The position numbers were made by a program, and so were the translations under genes. A stretch of DNA of 64,000 nucleotides from Spinacia oleracea (lineage: Eukaryota; Streptophyta; Magnoliopsida; Caryophyllales; Amaranthaceae), in contig NC_079491.1 in the NCBI RefSeq assembly GCF_020520425.1, positions 41,902,027 to 41,966,026 of the forward strand, written 5' to 3'. The notes beneath the pieces are model-generated. The model was given only the letters and a program-made list of their open reading frames with translations. It searched no databases and was not told the origin of the DNA. The stretch's first letter is position 1. Each line of letters starts with the position of its first letter. Positions 11,405-21,095 of this stretch are shown here, in pieces.

Positions 11405-14275
11405 TGTAACACCCCGACAATTCCCATTTTCTAAAATAACCCTTTTTAAATATAACTGTAGGGAATTATCAAAGTATTATCGCCCGTGTGAAAACGTACG
11501 GCTTATTCAGAATTTTACAGCGGAAAACATAAAACTAACTTTTAGGTTCATAAGTAATCTTATTACATATTAGGTCCAAAACCAATTAACTGAAATAAGG
11601 AAATACGAATAGTACGACAAATTTCAAATTTAAGTTAACAAACCAAATCACTTAATAAAGAAAATATAACTACAAGCTCTCTAATCCCGATCCCAATGAT
11701 GCATCATCTTCAAACCTGTAGATGGGCAACGCTTATTGATCCTTAGAGACTGCTCACCAAAGATGGGTCATCACAGGATCAATAAGGCATAGCCATGATC
11801 AACACACACAAACAAAGCACGTAATCAGCAAAGCTGAGTACTACATACTAAAACAATAATAATCCTAATATGATACTAATGAACATAAACAAGGGCAGAC
11901 AAAATATGATAATTTAACGACCATACTTAACTAGGCTAGGCTAGACTGGACTGGACTTTTATAACAATAATATTATTTTAATTGAAATAGACAATGGACC
12001 GAGTTTTCTAGCTAGATGCTTCACTAAGGAAGACGAGGTACGGGCGCGACTCCGTAACCTCAATGACCTGCGATATCGAGGAACGTTTGAATAAAAATAG
12101 GACACGGTGATCAATCCGGTCCGAATTAAAGGCCATGGGCTACCACCATGAACCCCAACTCCTGTTTGTCCGTCACTTTAGACGTGCACAGTCTAAAGCT
12201 ATTGCTACTCAGTTTCACTTTACATGGTTTACAAATTGACACCCTGTTATGACTCAACAATCACATAAGGCATACAATCCACATTTATTTACAACTGTTT
12301 TTATCTTGGAATTAAGTAAGTGATCACAAAGGCATCAAACCAGACTCATTCCAATTAACTCCAATCCTTCTTTTAATACTGATCAACCCTGTATATGGGT
12401 ATAAGGTTTCAACTTACTAAATGAGGTCCTCGGCCCTCATAAAGTAGTGAAAAAGCTAAAAGGGAACAACAATCCACTGATCTGAATTATATACAAAGTA
12501 ATCTAGTGTTCCCAATCAAACATGTTTGTATCAACCATCCATACTAACATGCTATAATCCTCAAAATGCAATATAGGTTCAATATGTCCAACCAACAGTA
12601 TTAAACATGCAATATTCAACCTGACTAAATTCATCAACGATATCAACATAACCAAGTTCATCAACAATGCAACATGGTTTCAACAATTAGCACACATTCC
12701 AAGCACACAGGTATGTACGTACCTTGTGTAAACAAACTGATAGGCCACCTTAACACTTTCAAAAGTCGCCTAAAGAGAATTCTCCGCCTAAACAATCCAA
12801 CAAGTAATCTCAATCAATTTCTAATCATTGACAACCATAATAAAGCATTCTAAATGCATCCTAAATAGATTTAGAACTTTCCCCAATATCAAAACTTGAA
12901 CATTTGCTTTCCTAGCATCATAATTATTGAACCAGTGATTGAAATTCGTTGAAAACTTTTGCAAACATCGTACTTTAAATTTTCAGCAATATTAATTCAT
13001 TTAAAAGCTTCACCAAGGTCAATCTACGTTCCTAGTATCTCAAAACAACCAATTCAATAATTCATACTCAACCTATCATGATTAAAACTCATAAAAACCT
13101 TGAATTTCATACTTTAAACCATCAAAACCAGTATTTCAATGTCATTAGATAATCTGAAAATCAATAACTTTATTATAAAATTCATATAATCTTAAATTCA
13201 TAATTTACATCACAAAACCCATAGCTTTAATTCAAGAAAACATAATTCAAACTAATAAATCATGATTAAGCCCTAATTTAATTTTAATTAATCAAAACTG
13301 AAAATTAATTCGTTTTTAATCTCAACATCAAATCTGAAAATCATATTTACCATAAAAATTATAAATTTAATTTAAGAACATAATCTAAATTAACAAACTT
13401 TAATTTAAAATAATTAGTTACTTATGGTTTAAGAAAGTAACCAATTCAAGAAGGAGGAGAGAGAGTTGGCCGGCGAACGGAGGTGGCTTGCGGCAGGGGC
13501 TGTGCGACGGCGGCACACGGTGGTGCTACTTGCGGTGGCTGCGCGAATTGGTGAAGGTCAGCCATGAAAAGGGAGGAGGAACGAGTACGAAAATAACAAA
13601 AAGAAAACAAGAAAGAAAAGGAGGGAGGATGGAGATCATTACCGGCGACAATAGGGTGGCGGCTCAGCGACGCGGTTGGGCGGAGGAGCGAGAAGATGGT
13701 GGCTGCGGCTAGCTTGCGCAAGGAGTTTGCAAGAAACAAAATTAGCATAGGAACGAAGGAGGAGGGATCGAAGGAGAAGGAGAAGGAGAAGGATACTTAC
13801 CGGCGGCGAGGAGACCGGCGGCTGGAGCAACGACGTGAAGGAGGAGAGCAGCGACGAGGAGAGAGAGAGAATGAGTTCTTGAGGGTTTGAAAACTTACGT
13901 GAATAGTGAAGGAGGGTTTTGATTTTCTCTTCCTAGCTTTCACGTGAATTAGAAGAAAGAAGGGGAGGGTTTGAGTTTGGGTTTTGATGTTGGGCTTTTC
14001 AAGTGGGCTAGACTTAGGATTTAGCTTTTATGATTCGAGTCCAAAACTGAATAGGATCGTTTTCTAAATTCAATCAATTTTCGTAATTCAAATTCTTTTC
14101 AACTTAAAATTCTAAAATCATTTTCGATTTCGTAAATCGTTGAAAATATTAAAATGAAATAACTAAATATACGTTAACTATATATTTATTTCCAAAATTC
14201 ATAAATTCTTATTTAAATATATTAAATATACGTTAAAATATATAACTGAAATGTATAAAATTACGGGGGATTACA
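11405..14275 (-). mobile_element. Solo LTR of a chromovirus-type Ty3/gypsy element
   Basis: The 2871-bp unit starts TGTAA and ends TTACA and is flanked by the exact 5-bp duplication GTGGT (11400-11404 and 14276-14280). No gag, pol, PBS or internal LTR copy is present, so it is a solo LTR. Read on the minus strand it begins TGTAATCCCCCGTA and resembles the LTRs of element A (TGTAATACCTCGTA). It also shares a block around 11800-11850 (TACTCAGCTTT, GCTGATTACGTGCTTTG) with 50342-50375. It has a GC-rich island at 13450-13870, as A's LTRs do. Confidence 0.82.
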
Positions 14276-14526
14276 GTGGTGGGCTGCGTTATCAGGACGA
14301 ACAACTAGCTGCGTTATCTGCTCGCTGAGGTTGAACAGGAGAACGACGCAGGGGCCGGAACAGGAGAACGACGACAGTGAAGGCAGTGAGAATGGGGTAG
14401 CGGCAGTGAGGTCCGTGAAGTGAGACTTAGGTCAGTGTTGGCTTTGGTTAGAGTAAAGACTTAGGTCATAGAATTGAAAATCTTGCGGGGAGGTGGAAAA
14501 ATCCAAATGAAAAGTTCCGAATTTTT

Positions 14527-14745
14527 TTTACCTCCTTTGCGTCGCAGAATTACTAATCTGCGACGCAAATGACTCTAAGAGTCATCTGCATCGCAGATTA
14601 GTAATTGCGACGCAAATGAGTGAGTATTTTGCATCGCATTATTACTAATCTGCGACGCAGATGACTCTGAGAACATCTTAGAGTCATCTGCGTCATAGAT
14701 AAGTAATTCTACGACGCAAATGACTAATTTTAATGCTAAAAACTG
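14527..14745. repeat. CACTA subterminal inverted repeats (TGCGACGCA)
   Basis: About nine imperfect copies of TGCGACGCAAATGAC and its reverse complement are interleaved with TTACTAATC spacers, giving several nested palindromes. Family knowledge: such subterminal arrays bind the CACTA DNA-binding protein (TnpA type). Array position just inside the putative terminus supports the CACTA call. Confidence 0.7.
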
Positions 14746-15011
14746 TCAATTGTCACATGTTTAAATGTGCGAGGAAAATGTGGTGATGCAAATGATTGTT
14801 TTTCCACTAGTTCTTATTCCCCGTTTGACAGCGCTTGTGTTCTTCTCACAACATATTGCCATGATGCTGCATAGCATTATGAAAATTAATAAGTTTTAGG
14901 TTTTGTCAATCAATCAGGGAACCAAATACAAGTGATTAATCAGGAAACAAAATACAACTAGTCACTGCTGCTGCATAGCTATACCCGTGGCCGTGGCTTT
15001 GGAGTAGGATT

Positions 15012-15941
15012 TCATATCTTTTTGATACCTTGCTGGGGTAATATTTTCCGAGAAGCTTGTTGTTTGTGTCCCCTCTTTGCTGGCCGTGGCTCTGGCACTT
15101 CATCATACTCATCATCGGAAATATTCTCCTCAACATCATACTCCTCATCATCCTCATCACGACTATCATCTTCGTACGAATCTTCCTCTACGACCGCCCT
15201 ACTCTTCTTCATAACATGTTTTTATCATGTTTAAGTACCTCACTTAAGTTACTGGTGAAGTAATTACCCAGTTCATCATCCCCAAAGTATTCGAAAGTTT
15301 TATGTTTCTTGTATTTGGACTTTGAAGTACCCTCATATTCAATGACGTTACTCCCCAATTTTCTCTTCCTAGCACAATGAACTAGTCCCTTCCTCATGAA
15401 ACTGTGAAAACAATAAATTTGGAATAAATTACGTTTGAAATTGACATGACAATAGGGTTTCGAATACCGACACACAATCAAGGGTAATATACCAGGTTAC
15501 CCAAATATCAAATTCAAATAAATCACTAATTGTAAGAGAACGGATATATTTAGGGTTCCAAATAATTGGGGCTTTTGAAAAACTTGACTACCATTACTTA
15601 TTAATCATGTCAAATCACCAACAACGAACAGAAAAACGACCATACATTAGTGGAATTACTGAAATTGGTTGTGTTAATTAAAATTTGAGAACCCTAATTT
15701 ATAAATGAGAACAATTGATTTGGGAAAAATTCCGAATGAAATTGATATACAGAAAACGGAAAAGAATACAGATTTTGTTACCTGGCGCAAGAAAAATGGT
15801 CGTGGATATGGTGAACGCAGTCGACAACGCAAGTCGAATAAGGCAAGTCGAAGAAGAGAGAAACTACACCGAACTTCAGGAGAGAGAAAATAAACCAGTA
15901 CAAATGAGAGGAGAGAGAATGGGTTTTCCTTTTATATGGAA
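15012..15941 (-). CDS. Possible small spliced gene, acidic protein, function unknown
   Basis: Read on the minus strand: a TATA-like CCATATAAAAGG near 15930-15941, a CT-rich leader exon without ATG ending at a GCGCCAG|GTAACA donor (15783/15782), and a TTTTCACAG acceptor at about 15401. A short coding stretch starts with MRKGLVHC (about 15396) and contains a Lys-rich then DDELGNYF segment. It stops at 15209-15211, overlapping by ATGA a second frame (15212-15012) with a strongly acidic segment (EEDSYEDDSRDEDDEE) and a basic tail. The overlap suggests one protein broken by a frameshift or a missed intron. No known family is recognised; it may belong to a transposon. Confidence 0.35.
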
Positions 15942-16113
15942 TTTTTTTTAAAAAATTAATCGTTTTATTTAAAGCTTGCTCTCTATTGTGGATTCGACAA
16001 GTGTCTTTCTTTGGGATACTAAATTATTTCAAAATTTCATATCACAGTAAAATATCCCGCCTCATAAAATTTGACACTACTAGCACAATTTAAAGCCAAC
16101 AAGTGTTGAATCA
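15942..16113. other. AT-rich spacer
   Basis: No coding region or RNA gene is visible. It leads directly into the 43-bp tandem array. Confidence 0.4.
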
Positions 16114-16264
16114 TTTATAAAACTCTAAGTACCAACTTACGCTAGTATCTAACATATTTATAAAACTCTACGTACCAACTTACGCTAGTATCTAACATAT
16201 TTATAAAACTCTAAGTACCAACTTAAGATAGTATCTAACATATTTATAAAACTCTAAGTACCAT
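16114..16264. repeat. 43-bp tandem repeat, about 3.5 copies
   Basis: Units begin TTTATAAAACTCTAAGTACC at 16114, 16157, 16200 and 16243, exactly 43 bp apart, with a few substitutions between copies. The last copy is truncated after about 22 bp. Confidence 0.88.
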
Positions 16265-16323
16265 TAACAAAATGAACATAAAGAATAGTACAAAGATGTT
16301 CACTAATTCTTCGAAACTACTGT

Positions 16324-16483
16324 GGGTTAAGGGTTAAGGATTAAGGGTTTAGGGTTAAGTGTTAAGGGTTTAGGTTTTAGGTTTGGGTTTATCGGTCTAG
16401 GGTTCAGGGTTTGGAGTTAAGGGTTAAGGGTTCTAGGGTTTAGGGTTTTAGGGTTTTAGGGTTTAGGGTTTTAGGGTTTAGGG
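16324..16483 (+). repeat. Degenerate interstitial telomere-like repeat
   Basis: A run of TTTAGGG and near variants (TTAAGGG, TTTTAGGG, TCTAGGG) covers about 160 bp, most regular in the last 60 bp. TTTAGGG is the Arabidopsis-type plant telomere unit. It lies inside repeat-rich DNA, so it is an interstitial relic and not a chromosome end. Confidence 0.8.
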
Positions 16484-16812
16484 ATCTAAATCACAACCTA
16501 TAATGATGTTCATGGACAAAGTCTCTCTATTGTATGAGATAATTAAATAATTACTACCGTATTGAATTAATAATTAATAATTTATAAATTAGGGTTTAGG
16601 GTTTACCCTAAACCGATCTGAAATTTATTTTAACCCGAATTGATCCGATACCCGAACAGAGCCGATTTAACCCGGACAAAGCTTTATCCGAAACGATAAC
16701 ACGAACCGAAAATAACTGTAAAATTTCGATTAAACTTAAACCAATTCCATCCAAATATAAGTTAAAATCATATTTGTCATTAGTTCTAACTAAATAACAC
16801 AACTTTTGTAAC

Positions 16813-16857
<45 letters not shown>
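16813..16857. repeat. (TTA)n microsatellite
   Basis: About 15 consecutive TTA/ATT triplets. Confidence 0.9.
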
Positions 16858-17426
16858 GCACATATTCTCTATGAAATAATCACGATATCTTTTATTAATC
16901 TAATCACCAATATCTTTTATTATTAAATTTATCTTATATTAATCTAATCACCCGAAAGCCGCATGGACCCGTCTCATACCCAAACCGGATCAGAAGTGAA
17001 CTTACCCGATCCGAATGGACCCGATCCAAACGACTCAGTATGGATATGATATGTAGTACAAGTCGATTATGATTTGTACAAAACAAATCATAACAGGGTA
17101 TGGAGATATCTGTTTTCAATTGGAAATGATCCGGTTATGATCGAAGTAGACCGGTTCTGATTCGGACATGGTATGGAGATGATTTATAGTACATACCGAT
17201 TATGATTTGATTTTTACATTTCGGTTTTCATTTGTAATTGATCCGATTTTGATCGATAGTTATGATCCATATGGTTTTGAACGATAGTTATGATCGATAT
17301 AGATCGGTTCTGATTTGTTCATATCGGTTCTAATTTCTGATTTTAGGGTTTAGGGTTTGCACATGACCTACACATGAACGTATTTAGTCTAAAATAAGTC
17401 CAAATAAGTGGAAGTGCAAAGATTTA
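16858..17426. other. Degenerate GATCCG / CGATTATGATT-rich spacer
   Basis: The stretch has repeated words (ACCCGATCC, GATCGGTTCTGATT, CGATTATGATTTG) in imperfect direct copies about 90-120 bp apart. No coding region can be supported. The words are seen; whether they derive from one decayed tandem repeat is unclear. Confidence 0.4.
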
Positions 17427-18176
17427 GGGGGTGTTTGGTTAGGAGAGGTTTGAGGGAAAAAGAGTTTTTGGGGGTGAATTAGAGGTTTGACCTTTACAAA
17501 AAGCTAATTGGGAGTGTTTGGTTAGGAGAGGATTGGAAGAGAGTTTTGGGGTGAAAAAGAAAATTTTGAAAAAGCTCAATATAGGAGCTTTTTGCAATTA
17601 GAGGTTTGAGAAAGTGGATGAAAATGACTATTTTGTCCTACTATTGCCTATTATTAAACCACTATCAACCTTGGTACCTTACATATTTTTCTCCTAAAAA
17701 CATTACTCACACTTTCTTTTTCATTTCACCATATTTACTAGATTCGTTTTTAGTTGTAATAAATTTATATTAGTACTTTGAAGCAATTGAAGTATATTGC
17801 AATCATGCTTAAAAATTCTTAGTAATGTTTATCTATTTGAAAAATATATATTATTAAAAAAATTAAATAAAGAATAATTTTTTTTTAAAAATAAATTTAT
17901 TTTATTTAGTCAATGTTTATTAGAAAAATATAGCGAGAAAAAATTAACACAATAAAATATTTGTCTAATATTAATAAGAAACAAAGTATGTCAATGTCCT
18001 TAATGGTCATTTTACATATTAAAGAGCTAACAACTATCAGCTAATTTACCAAACACTTTTACACAAACAGCTAATGAAACCAGCTAGTCGAATCAGCTAA
18101 TGCAAACAGCTAACCGCTAACAGCTAGTCAAACCAGCTATCAGCTAACAGCTAACAGCTCCTAAGCAAACAGGGCC
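17427..18176. mobile_element. Tourist-type (PIF/Harbinger) MITE, 750 bp
   Basis: The ends form an imperfect terminal inverted repeat: GGGGGTGTTTGGTTAGGAG at the left and, reversed, GGCCCTGTTTGCTTAGGAG at the right. They are flanked by TTA on both sides (17424-17426, 18177-18179). Family knowledge: a GGNNNTGTTTGGTT end with a TTA/TAA target duplication is characteristic of Tourist-like elements. The interior is non-coding, with a second copy of the left end near 17514 and several AGCTAACAGCT palindromes at the right. Confidence 0.75.
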
Positions 18177-18589
18177 TTAATACAATCAAGGAATCTATTA
18201 TAAATTATATATGGATTTATAATTTATGGATCAATAAATTCTATCTCCTTTACTATGTTATGTATGGATTACTGGACACTAAGTAGGTACTTCTGATAAT
18301 TTGGTACTCTCATTATACCAATCCAGCCCATGTGTGTTGAATTTGGTACATTTTTTATACCAATTATGTTTATATGGTACTTTTTTGTTTCAATATTGGT
18401 ACTTATGTAATAACATGACGCATGAAAGGATTGCAAAGTTTGAAAGTTGGAGTAATAACAACACATAAATATAGATTTTGTCCTCTTCAAACTTCTGAAA
18501 TTAACATCAACACATAAATTAATAATGTAATGTCTAAACCTAACATTGTCCTCTTCAAACTTCTGACTTCGAAGATCAATTATCCAAGC
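18177..18589. other. Flank with GGTAC/TACCA-rich repeats, possible MULE subterminal region
   Basis: Between 18280 and 18410 there are repeated (A/T)GGTAC and ATACCAAT words. The same words recur at 32340-33960 and 60545-60620, on the other side of the MULE-like pseudogene. This suggests subterminal repeats of one transposon, but no terminal inverted repeat was pinned down. Confidence 0.35.
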
Positions 18590-20019
18590 CTAGAGAAATT
18601 CGTCATAAAAAATCATCATCATTTCAAGTCCACCAACATCTCGAACAATGCTAAGTCCATCATCACCAACATCTCCAACATTGCTCGTGAAATACCCAAA
18701 TGAGCCATCTTGAGATAACATCTCAATACCTCTAGCGGAAGTGTGTGTAAACTCAACATCATCATCGCCCTGAATAAGTAAAACCAAAGTTATGGTCATC
18801 TACATATTTACTGCAAAATAAGAAGTATTATAAATACAATTTTAATACCTGCGTGAGAGGTTCCTGTGAGCAACCAGAAACATCATTTGTTTTGCTTTTC
18901 CTTCTCCTAATTGGTGTTTTCTTTTTGGCTCAACACAAGAACAGTGCCTACTACTTGGTGTCTTATGTGGTTTATTCCTTGCCACATGATAATTCACAAT
19001 GACATTATCAGGAGGTGTTACACACTTGTTTCGTTTGTTCACAGACTTAGGAGTACTTTTGGTAGTCCTCTTGTTCTTGGTTTGACTACAACCATTTGTA
19101 ACAGATTTAAGAGTAGTTGCCCTCTTCTTGCTCTTGGTTATTGAACCAGGAGTACCAACATCATCATTTCGCTCATCATCATCCACATCTTCTACACCAA
19201 TCAATTGTTGATCTAACCGCTTCTCCAACACCTTCAATGTATCCATCATGATTTTAATGCACTCAGGACTCGTAGACGCCTTCAAGATGATTGGATCTTA
19301 GGCAAGCATTAATTTATCATGCTTCATAACATCTTCAGTCTTACTTGGATCATGGTACACCACCTTCACATGCGAGTGCTTCCTTGACACATCTTTCCTC
19401 CATCTACGCAGAATATAAACTTTTGGGACATCTTGAATGTCATGCATGTCATACACTTTTATAATGTGATTGCAAAGTATACCGTCACTTTCAAATGTCA
19501 TGCATGTCATCTATAGATTGCATTCGCACTCCGCCAATTTGGTCTCCAAATTTATCTGCACGATATAATTCCGCCTATATTTTGTTGAAAATTCCTTGCG
19601 TGTTTCGTTACATAACACCCACACTCTGTCCTCCAGTTTATGATGCGCAACTTTAGCTGATACCATAGTAGTCTAAAGAGAAGTAAGGTACAGTACACGA
19701 TTGTGAAGGAAATAATGCCCTTGGTCCAAGTATGCATATAATGTTAAGTCTAAAAAATGCGGTTCAGTATTAATTAACAAGTTAATAATTCGGTGAGATC
19801 AAGTGAGCTGAATGCCTAGCTAGAGGCCGCTTCAGTTTAAGTGGAATTAATGATATTAATCCACAGCTTACTCTTGACTGAACCCGTAGGGTCACACAAA
19901 TAGTACGTAAACGGATCAAGTATTTAATGGAATTAAATACTCCATCTATGGATATTCGGAATCGACGGATCTTGGTTTCAGTGGGAGCTGAGATCGTCAT
20001 AAGCAAGAAATGAATACTC

Positions 20020-20345
20020 CGGAAACGATGATATTGCCGGAAACGGAAATATGGATCGTATCGGAAATATGAATATTATCCAAGTTGTAGATGTTGCCGG
20101 AAACGGAAACATGGTACGTATCGGAAAATATTATTGGAAATGGAAATATTGCCGGAATCGGAAATATTGCCGGAAACGGAAATATTGTCAGAATCGGAAA
20201 TATTATCGGAATCGGAAAATAATTCCGGAAACGGAAATATTAAATATTTGTTCGAAACGGAAATTAATTCCGGAATCGGAAATATTAAATATTGGTCGTA
20301 TCGGAAATGAATTTCGGAACCGGAAATTTAATCGGAAGCGCATCG
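20020..20345 (+). repeat. CGGAAATATTGC short-period array in the LTR
   Basis: Imperfect units of about 12-18 bp, alternating CCGGAAACGGAAATATT and CCGGAATCGGAAATATT, repeat about 15 times upstream of the TATA box. The same array occurs in the 3' LTR (28858-29172) and in solo LTR C (49145-49430). The array position suggests a promoter/enhancer block, but no function is shown. Confidence 0.8.
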
Positions 20346-20718
20346 TACGAATTAGCATCGGACGAGGCTTGCCAGACGAAGGCCCAGCACGAAGCCAGGC
20401 CCGCGCCCAGCAAGCCAAGCGCCCAACACGAAGGCCACAACCTCGCCAGGCCCAGCAAGGCCGTAGGCGCGCGCGCTGGAGCGTGTGCTCGTGGGTTGCG
20501 AGGCAGCGCCCACTCGTGTGGGCCGCAAGGCCTGCGCGGGTGCGTACGTCCCTCGTGGTCGTGCGACACTCGTGTTCGTAACGAATCCTAATCCTATCGA
20601 AATTCGTGCAATAATTAAATCCTAATCCTAATAGATTAAATTTATTAATTAGAGTTCAAATAGGATTCTAATTAATAAATCCATATCCTAGTAGGATTAT
20701 AATTCCTTTCCATAAACT

Positions 20719-20729
20719 CTATAAATATA
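20719..20729 (+). promoter_or_regulatory. TATA box of D 5' LTR
   Basis: CTATAAATATA; the equivalent in the 3' LTR is 29575-29585. Confidence 0.65.
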
Positions 20730-21081
20730 GGCCTAGGGTCACATATTTAACAGACGATTATTGAAGTATTTAAGGTAAGATTTTTAAGCAAAAATCAGCC
20801 AAACACTTGCACCCAAATAGCCGAAAATCTAAGGAACCTTAAGGGCGATTCTAGTTGGTCAAGCTTAAGACGGATCCGAACGTGCTGTGGACTATCTACG
20901 GAGGGACGACACTTGGAGTCCTATAGACTTGTTCTTGTTCGGTTCGGGTGCAGCTAGGGAGGGCACGCTACAAAGTGTATGCATCTGAATTATGCTAAAT
21001 GATTATGTTAATAATATGTTTCCTGGCTTTATGGTTTTTCCGCATGATTTATGTTTATTCATATGTATCATAACCTTACAG

Positions 21082-21095
21082 TGGTATCAAGAGCC
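21082..21095 (+). other. Primer binding site of D
   Basis: TGGTATCAAGAGCC starts one base after the 5' LTR and resembles the tRNA-Met type site TGGTATCAGAGC with one extra A. Confidence 0.7.

Larger units (their letters stand above)
10090..14812 (-). mobile_element. Truncated CACTA (En/Spm-like) transposon, hit by a solo LTR
   Basis: The right-hand end (14781-14812, read on the minus strand) resembles a CACTA terminus, ACTAGTGGAAAAAC, with the expected first C changed. Next to it lie inverted subterminal repeats (14527-14745), then GC-rich leader DNA (14281-14450 and 11290-11404, split by the solo LTR), an A/T-rich possible intron (10600-11280), and the transposase-associated remnant. No left terminus or target duplication is seen, so the far half appears deleted. 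The terminal assignment is inference from motif and order. Confidence 0.55.
19704..21080 (+). repeat. 5' LTR of element D
   Basis: 1377 bp. Contains an array of CGGAAATATT/CGGAAAC words (20020-20345), a GC-rich island (20335-20575) and a TATA box CTATAAATATA at 20719-20729. It matches 28543-29938 closely, with a dozen or more substitutions and small indels seen by eye. Confidence 0.9.

Noticed and set aside
13446..13890. Frames of 60-100 codons on both strands
   Set aside because: Inside the solo LTR's GC-rich island; no conserved motif.
20051..20581. 176-codon frame with repeated NRKYCRKRKYC-like text
   Set aside because: It is a translation of the short-period LTR array and the adjacent GC island; the same occurs in the other copies at 28890 and 49181.
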